NCBI GenBank assembly: GCA_040437565.1
Contig: JBDOQK010000034.1
Coordinates: forward strand, 310,001 to 374,000
Reading direction: 5' to 3'
DNA from: Albugo candida
Taxonomy: Eukaryota; Oomycota; Peronosporomycetes; Albuginales
DNA length: 64,000 bases
The notes beneath the pieces were generated by a model, which saw only the letters and a list, made by a program, of their open reading frames with translations, ran no database searches and had not been told where the DNA came from. Below, piece by piece: positions 34,181 through 47,303 of the stretch (the first letter of the stretch is position 1; every line of letters starts with the position of its first letter). A program made the translations under genes and the position numbers.

Positions 34181-36849
34181 GTGTCACACCCTGGTTTTAT
34201 GCGAGCATACCGATGATTTGCTGAAACTCCCTGACAGGCTGGAAATTGTACCGATTGAGTAGACGTCTACTTTTCTCGGCTTGCCTTCTAGTTTATTCTC
34301 TCATTGTGTCGGCACGGGCAACAGAGCTTGTTTGAAGTCAGGCTTTGCGTATTTGATAACTCTTTCCAGGAGCATATCTTCTGCTCCACCGACTGCTTCA
34401 CTGACTGCCGAGAAAATAAGAAAATTCTTGCTTCAAGAACATCCAGCTGTTTTTTTGCCGTAAAATAGCGTCATGCCTGCGTTTTGGTGATGCTGGGTCG
34501 ACACACTTCGTAATGCGGTTCATCACTTCTTTGATGTTAGAGCCCTGAGTCATCCATTGAGGGACTTAGTGAGAGCTTTCCCGCTCAGATGGTGTCCTAG
34601 ACAGTGCAGCTTCTCCTCCTCACTAGATGCTTACTGGACATGCGATAGTTGACACAAGAAACGATAAACCCATTGGATGAACGGCTCTCCAAGTATATAG
34701 TATGTTTCTCTCCCATCAAATGGCTGAATTGCTAGCTTCATATCCCTTCAATTTGTCTCGATTTAGCCCGTGTAACGCATTATGTTCCATGGAATGGAAA
34801 AAGCTTATCCTCATTTCGTTTCCACGATGCAGCATCGGTTTCGCATCCAAGGATGACATTTTAAAATAATGTCCTTGGTTGTTTGAACCTGCAAATACGC
34901 TTTCCATTCGCGGATAGGTGGTGCTGGTAAGGGTGAGCTGATGATCCGCACGACTTTCATCTTGTCCAGTCGATTCCCGAGTGTCTCTAGCACATCATTC
35001 GATGCATCTTCGACTCATCTGGTTCATCGTATTTCTCGATGGTGTTGGCTGGTGAAATCTTGTTTGGGCTCATCACCTGTTGGCAGGCAAGCGAAGATGG
35101 TTGCGTTCCAGGAAAATTACCAAAGCTGGCATTTTTACCTTAAAGCACATTCTAAATTTCTTTTAACAGTGCTTGCAAAATAGAATGAGTATAACAAGGT
35201 AGGAGCATTCATTGCTTGCATGGAGTCCTGCCTAGTTCCGCTTGCTGCACCGTGCCGAGACTTCTTTAATCTTACTGCATGATTAAATTGATCAATTTTT
35301 CTTCACCGACGACGTGAATCTGTCACGTCGCAAAATGTATTATGCCTCACATATTGGAACTAGCGAGATTGTGTCCACCATAAGTAAATGATCCACTTGA
35401 AAAGCTGTTCGGATGACTTTATCGGATTTATTGATATAGTTGTTGAGCTTTCGCACATACAGAATTTTTGCATCATACAGTATTGGACCAGCTTGTCCGT
35501 CTGTAGTCGCTGAAGTGAATCCTTGGCCACCACTCAAATGGCCTCTCCAAACTTTCTAGTACGAATGGTTAGCATTTTGTTTTTCTTTATTAGTGTATAT
35601 TTGCGAAACAAGTATGAATTTTTCTTTGATGCAGCTACCCTGTTGAATTCTTTGCGCTTACTGGAAGAATTTGTAATTCTCTCCCCATGTTATTGGTAAG
35701 GCTATTAGCTCATTGATACCATTTTCAACTCCATGGAGAAATGATTGCTATTCTTTGAACCAGACACTGTATATATGGAAAGACTCTGGCGGAACCGGTG
35801 TTCGTTAACGATTTTCATCAATAATCTTTGGCAGTAGTGGTATGCGGAGCTGCGATAAATTCGTTTTTATAAGTTAAAAAAGTTTTTCTTTTATTGTATT
35901 TTATTTTTCTAAATTTTTAAATATATACCTTTGTTAAAAAAATTAAGCGGTTTTACAAAAGGGCCCAATACCTTGTATTTTGTGCATTCAGCTGCATTTT
36001 CTCGATAATTGGTCCAATTGTTGCAGAATTCGACATTGAACTTGTATTGAATCTTCCTTGCCGTTCCATTCGCAATTATATGCTGTTCGGACAATTCCAC
36101 TTAAACGACATTATTTCCATAAGATAGAACCGCATCTCCAATAAAGTCACGGCTACTTGGATTTATTAGTGTTGATCAGCACAGTACAATCGCCATTTTG
36201 CGCAAAAATCGGGCTTTCTTCTGGCAAAAAAAGACAAATGACCGAGATAAAAGTGGAGAAAGATGGAACGGGTAGCAGATAGTAACCCATAGGGTACATA
36301 TGCATGCGCATTGATATGGAGAACGAGACTTTGTTAAACATATCAACAAAACGAGTATTTATTTCTTGCTCATATTCGGAGATCACTTCTTATTTCCAAG
36401 ATGTTCCTAGAACTATGATGTTTCTCTTGAGCCGATAATAAGAAGATCTGAGAAACATGTAATGACGCAAGAGAGCAAAAATATGTAATTAGATAAAGAT
36501 TGCTGGTAAATTAGAAAAATGTCTCGTGCAAAGATCTTTACTTCACGTTTTCTTATTGGAGTGCTTCTTTGGAATGGAAATTTTTTGTAGAAAAGGGGCA
36601 AGTAGAGGAGGTGTCAGGGGGCACCACGTCCGAAGAACATGAATTTCCTTTTTTAGAGATTTACTTTAGTAACTACAGCATAGGTAGTACACAGCGTGAT
36701 CGTTAGTGCTTAACGTATTGTCCAATTATATAAACGATGCTGCTGCCGTATTCCGCAAGAATGTTGTAAAGTAGCACACACTCTTGTCCTTTTACTGTGA
36801 CCTATATCGATGAGCAAATTGCTATACTTGGTGGTGTCTAAAGACAAAC
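34181..36849. other. AT-rich decayed region
   Basis: Minus-strand fragments at 34716-34993 (ETLGNRLDKMKVVRII) vaguely resemble a retroelement gag, and 35909-36386 has short frames with FNVEFCNNWTNYRE and MRMHMYPMGYYLLPV. None can be assigned to a family. No host gene is supported. Confidence 0.3.
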
Positions 36850-37106
36850 TTCCATTTATATCACATTTTTGCTGCAAAAAGGACACAATTGCTAGCAACT
36901 CCGTGTCATAGAATACTAGTAAGCACTATCGATTCGTTTACATCAAGGCAATCGTAGGCCCGGGTATGCTTAGTGCACATAAACCCGGGCCACTACACAC
37001 TAGTCTCAAACTTTGGGACAAGTGTGTTTTCATTGCCTAAGAAATATACTGATCTGACATATTCAGTGAATAGTAACGATAGTGTGAAACTATAGGTTGA
37101 TGTCAT
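36850..37106 (+). repeat. 679-bp tandem unit, copy 1 (right part only)
   Basis: This matches the right part of the units at 49,171 and 50,179 (ttgctagcaactccg, cactagtctcaaactt, catattcagtgaatag) and ends in gtcat, where the LTR element has inserted. Confidence 0.7.
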
Positions 37107-37288
37107 TGATATCTCGTTCACTCCTGAACAAGTCTTCACTGCTTCAACCACCGACGGCTTCGGGGTTGTTCGACTCCGATAACTGCAAAATCAAAAGTGT
37201 ATTATACAAGATCATCTGGTACCGGTTTTTATGGAAAGATATGAAAGATACGCGTGACCTAACCTTGGGATGGATACCCAACCCATCA
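37107..37288 (-). repeat. LTR (3') of the Ty3/Gypsy fossil
   Basis: About 182 bp starting TG and ending CA on the + strand. The segment 37140-37288 aligns with 49021-49170; the outer 33 bp are poorly conserved. Confidence 0.75.
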
Positions 37289-40070
37289 TTTCTCTCTACT
37301 TCTAGAACTTTCAGTACGAATGAAAGGTCGAAAAGCTTCCATCTTAGGTTCGGATGCCACCCTTTTTTGAATAACACCGGGACATCTTCCAGCAGAATGC
37401 TTGCAGGTTCCCAGCTATTCTCAGCCGCATCCAAACCAATCCATTGGACTAGAGCCTCCCACTGATGTGTATCTGGATTGATACGGCATTCCAGAAATTT
37501 TTGTACCAAATGACCATCATTTGCAAACACCACGTAGGCTTTCAAGTCTTGCATAATTTCCATTTCTCGCTCGTAGAATTTCAATCGTGTGACATGCCGG
37601 TTAATGATAGCAAACGGTTCAACCAACTCTTGTGTGTCGTAAGTCCACCCGTTTAAGGTTTCCCGTGGCCGGTAAGGCCCCTTTCAATGTAACATGAGCT
37701 TGTTTGTTCGTCGTATAACATTTCCAGAGAGAGCAAAATCCCCAGTCTCGAAATTACCGGAGACACGCCGTGTTTTTTGCTGTGTCGACGTATCCCAGCG
37801 TCGTTTTTCTTCTTTGCCACGGTGGACACTCGTTGATACATGCCGTCCAGCGTAGCTTACAACGTCTCAATATGCTTCTGCTGCGTGTCATTAAGGCTTT
37901 GTTTCGTACACGAGAAAAAATGCCTTCCTGAGGTGGTTGGTATAGTACAATGATAGAATCCTGTCGCGGCAATCCATTGAAAAATATGACCGGGGCAATT
38001 CCACCCAGTATACTGGATCGAAGCTGATTTAACATGGACTGGCACAGATACAGTAACTGTGGCCCATATTCTATCCGCTGTTTACGCTCTCTCAGTAGAG
38101 ACCGCATGACTTTAAGCACCTGACGATTCATAACTTCCAACCCACGGGCAATACGCCGTGACGAAATGGTGTTTAGAAACCAACACTTTTTGTACTTGCT
38201 CCCTGGCTTCGGTTTTGAAATGAGAGCCTTGATCCGATACCCACCATAGAACCACACCATACCGCTTAAACCAGTCTAGGAGCGCCAGGATGGTAACGTC
38301 CGTGTTCACCATTCTTGTTGGTATCAGCTCGCAGAATTCACTCATCCCATCCTCCAATACCAGTACGTAGCAGAATCCATTCAATCCTTTAGACATGGTC
38401 AAAAAATCAAAGTGCAGTATTTCATTCGGTTTGGTTGCTCGTAGCGTCTCTCCATAAGGTCTTGGAAACATTACTCCATTCGCCACCAAACAATGTAAGC
38501 AATTTTTCACAGACTCTTTCACATCTGAATCCATTGTCGTCCACACGACATGTTTTGCTAGTATGCCTAATGTTGTAGCCCTTCCACTATGGCCTACTGA
38601 GCCCGCATGAGCTAGGACAGAAAGCCTTTTTGTAAGCTGATAGCTGCATCTGGTATCCATATACGTTTTCTATTATCCACTCATATGGATCTCTCGACAT
38701 CCTGTACCAAATCCCGATAGATAAGGTGCTTGCGCACTTTTTCCTGTATCTTCCTGGTTTCATCCAAGGAAGGCCATTCAAAATGTTCATTTTCAAGCGG
38801 AGAGACGTCTTCGACCATGGCTAGTGCACAGCATTTTGGTGCTATTTGCTTAACCAATTCCTGTTTAGGGCTCCCCCATCATGATAATAAATCCACCATA
38901 CGTTTATTTCACCGACCACATGCTCCACATATAGCGAAACATTTTTAGAACCATGGCCCAACGTTGTAGCTTGTCCGCTCTGTAGCGATCCAAAGTGCCA
39001 TCAGCACTATGTGGATCGAAAATGAATTGTAAATTGCGGTGGTAGCTGAATATGTGAAACCCTTTCCTCTCAACAACAGATAATCCAATCTTTTGCATGT
39101 TTCCACTATCGCATATGCTTCCTTTTCAATAGTTACCCACCTCAACATCAAAACTTTGAAGGATCCACTTAGAAGTGCCAACAGGAAATGATTTTGCTCC
39201 GACCTTGGTTTAGAGCTGCCCCCTGGGGCCAGCTACGTAATTATAACTTCCCAATGGTCTTGTGATGCATCCGTGTACATGCAGACTTCCCAGGTATCTT
39301 TTTGGTGAGCCGTGAGTACCATCGCTACTAGCGCTGCTTTCACCATTTGCAGACATTGGTCTTGTTTCATACTCCAGCCGTGGTCTTTCAAAGAGACGTG
39401 GAGAAGTTTCCGCTTCTTTCTACTTCCTGCAGCTCTAGTTGCAATTTCCAGGACGTCATGCAAATCCTGTACCAGTGCGGTATACTTCAATATGCTGTTT
39501 CGCATCCAGTTTACAGCACATAGAGATTGCTGAAGTTCGGCTGCAATCTCCGGAGTTTCGAGTTCACACAGTCCCTGAAATCGACTTGCGCAATGACTGA
39601 TCCCTGCTTTTGAGATTTCCTTTGCGCACCATATTGTGGAATAGGTGAGGAATGTGCATTTTGCTGGATTCAGTTTCACCCCCTATTCCTCATACTGCCG
39701 TAAAACTATCTCCAATGTCTCCAAAAGCTATGACATACGTCTCGGCATACCCTAGAACATCATGCAACCATACTTGTACTCCCTATCCCATACTGGCTTC
39801 ATAACATGCTCGGCCACATGTTGCACGTAAGCCACTGCATCTGTTGACCCCATGATCACTCTATTCGCCGTGAATAAACCGCCTGGGGTTACCACTGTGA
39901 AATAGTCATTGCTGGTCTCATCGAGAGGTAGTTGCCAGTAAATACGGAAACACTTCAGCGAAAAATAACACGTTGATCCTTCCAATTGAGCCGAAACTAC
40001 CTCCAAATGCGGCATTGTCCACGCCATAGGTACTGTTACTGCATTGATGGCACGTAAATCCAGTGTCATG

Positions 40071-40728
40071 CGATACTCACCGACTGCCTTCATTGCCACG
40101 ATTCGAGGGGCACTTCCCCATCGTAGATCTGGGTTTCAGAAAACCAAATTACGGTTCACCAGTTCCGCCAAATGTTTTTTTCAAATAATCTTTGTGCAAA
40201 GGTGGGTATCGTATACATTTTGCCATGATGGGAGTTTATCCTTCTTTTAGTTGTACTCGAAGAGGAGCGACTGTCGCTGGAGAGTCCGCTGCAAATTCCA
40301 CCAGGGAAACATCTTTGCACTTTTAAATTTGCTGTCTAGTGCACAAGTGNNNNNNNNNNNNNNNNNNNNNNNNNNNNNNNNNNNNNNNNNNNNNNNNNNN
40401 NNNNNNNNNNNNNNNNNNNNNNNNNNNNNNNNNNNNNNNNNNNNNNNNNCGATACTCACCGACTGCCTTCATTGCCACGATTCGAGGGGCACTTCCCCAT
40501 CGTAGATCTGGGTTTCTGTAAACCAAATTGTGGTTCACCAGTTCCGCCAAATGTTTTTTTCAAATAATCTTTGTGCAAAGGTGGGTATCGTATACATTTT
40601 GCCATGATGGGAGTTTATCCTTCTTTTAGTTGTACTCGAAGAGGAGCGACTGTCGCTGGAGAGTCCGCTGCAAATTCCACCAGGGAAACATCTTTGCACT
40701 TTTAAATTTGCTGTCTAGTGCACAAGTG
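40071..40728. repeat. assembly duplication around the N run 40350-40449, copies not identical
   Basis: 40071-40349 and 40450-40728 correspond (offset 379, overlap 279 bp) but differ by about four substitutions near 40136-40152 versus 40515-40531. Both contain the LINE 5' junction, so they are the same locus, perhaps two haplotypes. Confidence 0.85.
40680..40694. repeat. target-site duplication, left of LINE
   Basis: ccagggaaacatctt, 15 bp, matches 47289-47303 exactly. Confidence 0.88.
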
Positions 40729-41082
40729 ATATTCACACTGCACCACACGAAGAGTAAATTTAACGCAACATTCATACTACCTCCAGCCTTCTTCGCTCTT
40801 TCAACGAACTCCCAGCCACTCAACCCAGCACTCAGCCCGGTTCACACCAGTCCTCAAACCTTCTCCAGCGTTCTACAGCTCGCGAAATCCGCTACAACTT
40901 TTGCGAATCTTCGTACAGTCCGCTGCAACTTTTGCCAATCTCTGCGAAGCCCGCTACAACACTTTCCAGTCTTCGCAAAACCGATCTTACCAATCTTATT
41001 GGTGGAACTCAGCTTCGCTTACTTTCATTGGCGGAACCCTCTCTTACCAACCATCCTAGTTGGAGCCTCTATTCTCAGTGGA

Positions 41083-41314
41083 GAACCCTTATTTTGTGAT
41101 TCTTATACGTGATTATACAAGGGATAACATGGCTCCAGCAAAGACCCCNNNNNNNNNNNNNNNNNNNNNNNNNNNNNNNNNNNNNNNNNNNNNNNNNNNN
41201 NNNNNNNNNNNNNNNNNNNNNNNNNNNNNNNNNNNNNNNNNNNNNNNNGAACCCTTATTTTGTGATTCTTATACGTGATTATACAAGGGATAACATGGCT
41301 CCAGCAAAGACCCC
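41083..41314. repeat. false assembly duplication around the N run 41149-41248
   Basis: 41083-41148 equals 41249-41314 (66 bp, offset 166). The ATG of ORF1 therefore appears twice (41130 and 41295). Confidence 0.92.
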
Positions 41315-43163
41315 GCAGTCCAATGTGGACATAGCATGGCGCAATACTTTCCGCCAATCCAACCCGCACCGATTACGCTATGTACCCAGCGATGATCTCT
41401 TTCAAGCAATTGAGGATGCGGTTGCGTCCAATGCGTCGCCTGACACCTTCCGCATGCTTGCCTTACGAGAGGTGCAAAAATCACGTATCGATCCTTGTGA
41501 GAAGATCGAAATGTTCATTCCGGCCCCGCGGTTGACGGCAACGTTTCGCCTCGACGAAATACTTCTCTCGCTCCATCAGGAAGCGCAAACAGCCACTTGG
41601 ACGATGGCGTTGGACTCACTTTGCGACTTTGTGAGCATCAAAAACCGCGGGCTTAAGTTCCACTGCCTCGACAAAGCGGTGGCTCAGAAACTTGGCGGCA
41701 CGGCCATTCGATGCATGGGAAAACAATTTCTCGTGCAACCATACCGTCGATTTGGCGACTGGTACTTTGTGGAACTCAACAAGGTACCTATGGGTCTGTC
41801 AGATGACGCGATAGCGGGCTACTTTGAGCCCATGGGCATACCATTCATGCTCACGCCCAGCACCAAACCAGGGCTAATCGACTCCAGGGACAGAGTCGTT
41901 TGGTTTCGGTCCAAAACTGCGCCGGTCCGACTATTCTCCGCGGACCGTCAACCTCTACGGGAGATCTCCTTTCCTGATTTTCCGGATCCGGTTTATGTCC
42001 ACCACAAAAGTAGGGCATACAATCAAGTTACGCCACCTTCGATAGTGGCGAAGAAGGCGGCGGCGAAAGTGGCAAAAGGGTTCCAGCCATCAAAAAATAT
42101 CCTTCGCCATATCGATCTTGAGCAGTCCCAGCCTGCGGCAATCATCACTCCCGCGCCCGAACCACCCTTGACGTGCCCTACTGTCAAGGATTCCTTCGAT
42201 ACGTGGTCTCAGGTATCGAAACAGATCAACTGCCGAGCACCACCACCACTTCCTCAGGGCAAAGTAGTGGATATCATGGCATGCACAGAAGAAGAGGAAG
42301 CCTTCTTCGATCTCCCAATCACCCCAACCGGTTATCAACTTGCTTTCTCGCCATTGGAAGACGACGAAGGCAACGAAATAACTTGTGTCGTGACGGTTGA
42401 AGACTGTGGCGTTGTTCGAAGCAACCCCCTCTACCCCATAGACCCAGTTGCTCGCATGCTGGAAGAGCAGTGTCTCCATACCGATCCCAGGAAACTGCTC
42501 AACAAAGCCCACCGAAGAAGCCATATCGCGGCAACTCAAGTGGTCTTCATGGAGCTCAAAGATCCGGAAACCCGTTTGGCAGCCATTGCGGCCCAACCCA
42601 CCATTATCGCTCCAGTATTTCAGGCACCTTCTCTCGCTCAACATATCATGGTTCCTGACCATGCCATTTTGCGGGCTATCAGTTCCGGTTCTAGTGAACA
42701 TTATGGTGACTCTTCGAGCTTGGTTTCTCGCATCACTCATCATTATGACGATACTATTCCGACACAGGCCGAGCTGTTCGCGGACCTTTTCCCTGGAGAC
42801 GAAGCCCAGACGTTAGCCTTGGCTTTGGCTTCATTCGATTTATACCTCCGCGCTTATGGATCCACCCTCTATATGGATCCAGTCAGTGTAGCTGCTCTCA
42901 TCAACGATGATCAGCCCGGGTATCTCAAACATAGTCCCTTTCTCCTTTGGGATGATCGTGTACTCATGGCTCTTGCCGCGGAATTAAGTAGTCATCTGCT
43001 TTCCACGGCACCCAAGTACATTGGGGATGCTTGTAGTCTTCTAGGCTACACACTTTCTTGCGCCGACGATCTTATGGAGAAATCAGGCATGGACTCTACG
43101 ATGGACCTCAGCGATGCTACCGACCTAGTCGGCCGCACTACCATGGATTCCACTCGACTCTAA
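41295..43163 (+). CDS. LINE ORF1 protein
   Basis: An intact 622-residue frame starts MAPAKTPQSNVDIAWR. Residues from about 140 (FHCLDKAVAQKLGGTAIRCMG, then a YFVELNKVPMGLSDDAIAGYF stretch) resemble an RNA-recognition-like fold seen in ORF1 proteins of oomycete LINEs. The region after about 240 is Pro/Ala-rich, and the C-terminus is acidic and helical. There is no CCHC knuckle. ORF1 proteins normally bind element RNA. That this frame is whole while ORF2 is broken suggests fairly recent insertion. The start is fixed by the ATG just after the leader. Confidence 0.75.
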   Translation: MAPAKTPQSNVDIAWRNTFRQSNPHRLRYVPSDDLFQAIEDAVASNASPDTFRMLALREVQKSRIDPCEKIEMFIPAPRLTATFRLDEILLSLHQEAQTATWTMALDSLCDFVSIKNRGLKFHCLDKAVAQKLGGTAIRCMGKQFLVQPYRRFGDWYFVELNKVPMGLSDDAIAGYFEPMGIPFMLTPSTKPGLIDSRDRVVWFRSKTAPVRLFSADRQPLREISFPDFPDPVYVHHKSRAYNQVTPPSIVAKKAAAKVAKGFQPSKNILRHIDLEQSQPAAIITPAPEPPLTCPTVKDSFDTWSQVSKQINCRAPPPLPQGKVVDIMACTEEEEAFFDLPITPTGYQLAFSPLEDDEGNEITCVVTVEDCGVVRSNPLYPIDPVARMLEEQCLHTDPRKLLNKAHRRSHIAATQVVFMELKDPETRLAAIAAQPTIIAPVFQAPSLAQHIMVPDHAILRAISSGSSEHYGDSSSLVSRITHHYDDTIPTQAELFADLFPGDEAQTLALALASFDLYLRAYGSTLYMDPVSVAALINDDQPGYLKHSPFLLWDDRVLMALAAELSSHLLSTAPKYIGDACSLLGYTLSCADDLMEKSGMDSTMDLSDATDLVGRTTMDSTRL

Positions 43164-46100
43164 GCAACCTTGGACTTTCTCCGGCCTTTCCCTTAATGTG
43201 AATGGTCTGAATCAAGTCAACACGTAATGACGTGGGACTAATCTTCCCGTCAAATCACCCCTTCGGCCCCATGATCAATATCACCTCCCGACACATCACG
43301 AGCGCATATCAAAGCCGCTACATGATTATCGACACTTCCTTGGAACAGCAACACGTGTAAATACATGTGATCTATGCGCCTGCTCAGCTTGCCGCAAGGA
43401 AAACCTTCTTTGAATCTCTCCCAACTACCTTCCCGGAAGGTATTCAGCATATCGTCTTAGGGGATTTCAACGTTCCCATTGACCCTGCCCTGGATTCCGG
43501 AGCATCTCAACACAAGTGTCCGACTTCCGATTTACTACAGCAATGGATTCTTTGCTTGGGACTTGTCGATGCTTGGCGCTCGACTTAATCCACGACACAA
43601 GAATTCACGGGACCTGGTCGCCGTAATCGTATCGAGTACTGCTTCCTCTCGCCGGATCTCTTCTCGAACAACCTGGTACGGATCAAGCACAACTTCACCG
43701 ATCAATACCATCATGCCGATCACTTGCCACTCACTTTTCAACTTCGACATGCCGCTTACCCGACTTGTACTCGCCTTCCTTGGAAATGCCCCACATGGCT
43801 ATTGCGGGATCCCGAAGTACAAGCCGCATTACAGTCCAACTTAGCGGTCTTTTTGGACCGACTCAGGACCGGCGCAGACGATAATCCCGGGGCCTTGTTC
43901 GACGAACACAAGAGGACCGACTTACTGTACCTTCGCCGTCAATTCCGAATTATCAAGGATCGCAAGAAGCAACGTCTCGCCAAGCTTCGTCAAGATACTC
44001 ATGACGCTGCTCAACTTGCCATTACCGACCCTACGCCGATCAATACGGAAGAAGCACGAAGACTCAAAGCCAATCTTCATGATGAAGAAACACGACGGAG
44101 AACACTAGGTTCCTGGCATCACTTCGACAACGATATCCGATTCAGCGAAAAGGCCACCAAAGCTTTTCTTCGCCCACCTGCACCCATCTTACGACAAGTT
44201 TGCATCCCTTCGGCACAACGACCTGATGGATCTCAGGCTACCGATCCTGATGAAATGGCTAGAATTCATCGGGACTATTGGGCGCAGATATTTCAATCCA
44301 CTTCCAACGAAGACTCTTCCAGTGTTCGCTTTCGCCAACATGATCCGGTCGAGCTTCAATCCCTTCTTCGACATACCACCCCAAAACTTACAGATCAAGA
44401 TAGAGCCTACCTCGACGCACCGTTCACAGCAAACGACTTTTACTGGGCAATCAAGACATCACTCCGCAACAAAGCTCCTGGTTATGATGGCCTTCCAGTG
44501 GAATACTATCAACTTTTCATCTCAACTTGGGCAATCGTCTTCGAGTTAGTTTACTCCGCACAACTTTCGAAAGGACGCCTCACCAAGTTTCAACGACGAG
44601 CAACGGTTACTCTCCTATACAAGAAGGGTGACCGCAGCATACCCAGCAACTACCGACCCATCACCTTACTCAACCACGACGCAAAGCTCGGTCCGAAGAT
44701 CCTCGCCTTTCGCCTTCGCAAAGTTCTACCGAAGCTACTACACACCGATCAAAGTGGCTTTGTGCAAGGCAGATCGATTCGACATGCATTAGTGCGGTTC
44801 CAAGACATCCAACAACTTTGCCGGCTTCGGTTTCCCGATGCTGGCGCCATCTTATTGGACTTCGCCAAGTCGTTTGATAGTGTGTTGTGGCCTGCCCTTC
44901 ACACTATTTTACACCATTTTGGCTTTGGAGCGACGTTCCGTTCATGGATCAAGACCTTCTACCAAGATAAACTTATTGCTATCATGGTAAATGGTCGCGC
45001 GAGCAAGCTTTTTCAACTCGGCAGCGGAGTACGCCAAGGTGATCCCCTTTCACCTTCGCTCTTTGTGCTCTTCTTGGAGCCTTTTTTGGCTTATCTCCGC
45101 GCAACGACCGGTCATCTTGGCATTCTGATACCAGGATCATCAACGACTCAACACCTTTCGGCGTTTGCGGACGATTGTACCGGCATGCTGAGAGACCTCC
45201 GCGACACGCCCAAATTTATGGCCCAAGTCAAACACTACGCAATGGTGGCCGGTCTCCAACTAAATGCGTCAAAGACTCAATTATTTGGTTTCCGCCCTCC
45301 TTCATCGGCCTTAATGGAATCTCTGGCGTTGCTTCCGGAACCGTTTTCATCGGTTAAAGCTCAAGTAACCTTCCTTGGGGTGGAAGAGTATCAAGACTTC
45401 AACACACAACGACGATTCCTTCCCCTTCTCTCGAAGCTTCAAGCAAGATTAGTTGCCTGGCGCTTCCGAGGCAGGACTTTACATGGACGCGCGATTATTC
45501 TTCGGACTTTCGTTCTTCCACTCTTATGGTACCCTGCAGCAGTTACTCCTCTACCACCTTCGGTTATCGACTCGGTATGGAAGTTATGCAAGCGTTCCTT
45601 TTTCAAAGACCACTCGACCTCAGTAGCGCAAGCATTGGGCCAATGCATTCCAACTGGATCACCTTGCCGACTTCAAAAGGCGGCTTAGGCCTTCCCTGCA
45701 TACAGAGCTTCTCCCGAGCAATGCATCTCTGCCTACTACGGGATGGTATTAAGGGTAGTGCGACATGTGAAGCGCCTTCAGGGTTTTTACCAGCACTCGA
45801 ATTTATGTCTCACGCCCTTCAAGGTACAGGTGTGGGTTTGGATATCCTTTACTCTTCCATTCATCTTTCCAGTATTCCTCAATCTCGATGGTCTTGCCTT
45901 GGTTCCCTTTGGTATGCGACATTCCAACAGTGATATCGCCTACTTCGGAGTCCTTCGAACACGACCACACATCTATCCGACCAATTACAGGCACCTATAT
46001 GGCGCCATTATCGGCGTGTATTTGGAAGCGCACAAAGACCTTTGGAATATGCCAGCATCCACGCCAAGTTGTTATACCAGCAAGGATACCAGCATCTTTC

Positions 46101-47019
46101 CGATTTCATTTGCCGCCATGGTACATTGCCCACTCACAGCGTCTTGCAGGAAGCATTCCCGCGAATAGCGTTTCCGCGTCTTCGGGACTATACTGCGACT
46201 GTCAACCTTTTCAAGACCCCCATCGAGAAAATCAGCCACAATATCACCCCGACTTATGGACCCATGTTGCCTCAACCTATCGCCGCGGCCTTCCAGCCGT
46301 GGTCGTTCATGGACACACCTTTCGTCAAAATCAGCAATCAACGACTCTATTGAATGCTGCACCGTCTCCCAAGGATCGTGGCACCGCCCGATAAGGCGTT
46401 GGAAGTTCAATCTCCTACTCAGTGGAACGCTATGTGGAAGCGCGAAAGGACCTTTAACCAGGATGTGCTTCCCGTTTTCGCTGACCTCAAGTTCCGATTA
46501 CAACACAATGGATTACGTCTTCGCTACAAATATCGCTACCATACCTCCGATATATTGTGCTCTCATGGTTGTGATTCACCAGAAACAGCAAGACATTTAT
46601 TTTGGGAGTGTTCCTTGGCGTCAAAGCTTTGGTCCTTCTCCCAATTTAAAATCTTCTCGTGCATCGATGGACCACTCACATGGGATACTGTTGTTTATGG
46701 CACCAACTTAGTACTTTCACCACCAGTTTCTCAGCGATATGGTTCTCACAATATCCTTCGCATACTCAGCGTCTATCGCTGCGTCATTCTCCGAACGCTA
46801 TGGCTTACCCGCAATGACGCTATTTTCAAGCATCAAGTCGCGTGTTCTACCCAACTCTACAGTATGGCAAGGTGCTACCTTATCGCCCACATTCGTCGAC
46901 TGAAACAAATTTCGTCTTCGAACAATGGGCTTATGGCTTTGAGTGATTATTGCCTAGCAGCTCTCTTGCCGGTGCACTTACTAACGATGATTTCCCCGCA
47001 CTTAGCGCTACCACCATAG
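43164..47019 (+). pseudogene. LINE ORF2 (endonuclease-reverse transcriptase), broken
   Basis: An AP-endonuclease part retains VNGLNQ (about 43200) and LGDFNVPIDP (43459) but contains in-frame stops at about 43357 and at 43586-43588. The reverse transcriptase reads openly from 43724 to 45688: NKAPGYDGLPVEYY (44470), NYRPITLLNHDAK (44650), GFVQGRSIRHA (44757), LLDFAKSFDSVLW (44853), GVRQGDPLSPSLF (45027) and AFADDCTGML (45160), where FADD replaces YADD. A frame change near 45560-45640 precedes LPTSKGGLGLP. Two more changes lie around 45750-46040. A stop at 46351-46353 precedes the last block, which has CSHGCDSPETARHLFWECSLA, an RVT-type zinc motif. About five or six lesions in all. Confidence 0.88.
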
Positions 47020-47288
47020 GCTTCGTAAAACTCGACTTCGCCAAATATTGGTTTCGTCACTCTTGCTTCCACCGACTTTGGTTTTACCAGTTTGGTTCAA
47101 TCAACATTGGAGTAACCTGAAAGGAGTACAATACTGTACTCCTTTTGTCATAAGCGTCTGGGTGGGTGTCACAATAAACCCAGCACTCTATTAAGTGCTG
47201 GGGTTAGGGCTCCGAACTTACGCGCATAACAGTAGGTTGTTGCACCTATAGTGTTAGTTTTTTAACAAGTGTAATGAAATTTGACAAA

Positions 47289-47303
47289 CCAGGGAAACAT
47301 CTT
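47289..47303. repeat. target-site duplication, right of LINE
   Basis: ccagggaaacatctt, the second copy of the 15-bp sequence at 40680-40694. Confidence 0.88.

Larger units (their letters stand above)
40695..47288 (+). mobile_element. LINE (non-LTR retrotransposon), nearly full length, inserted in the Ty3/Gypsy fossil
   Basis: The element is bounded by the 15-bp duplication and is about 6.4 kb after discounting a 166-bp assembly artefact. A 5' leader (40695-41294) is followed by ORF1 (41295-43163) and ORF2 (about 43164-47019) with endonuclease, reverse transcriptase and a C-terminal Cys/His zinc region, then a 3' tail without an obvious poly-A. The tail holds small self-complementary stretches (gagtacaatactgtactc and cagcactctattaagtgctg). 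Gene order is that of L1/Tx1-like elements. ORF2 carries several stops and frame changes, so this copy is inactive. Confidence 0.92.

Noticed and set aside
34716-36386. A virus-derived or retroelement coding region on the minus strand
   Set aside because: Only vague resemblance in short fragments; no ordered set of motifs, so no element is claimed.
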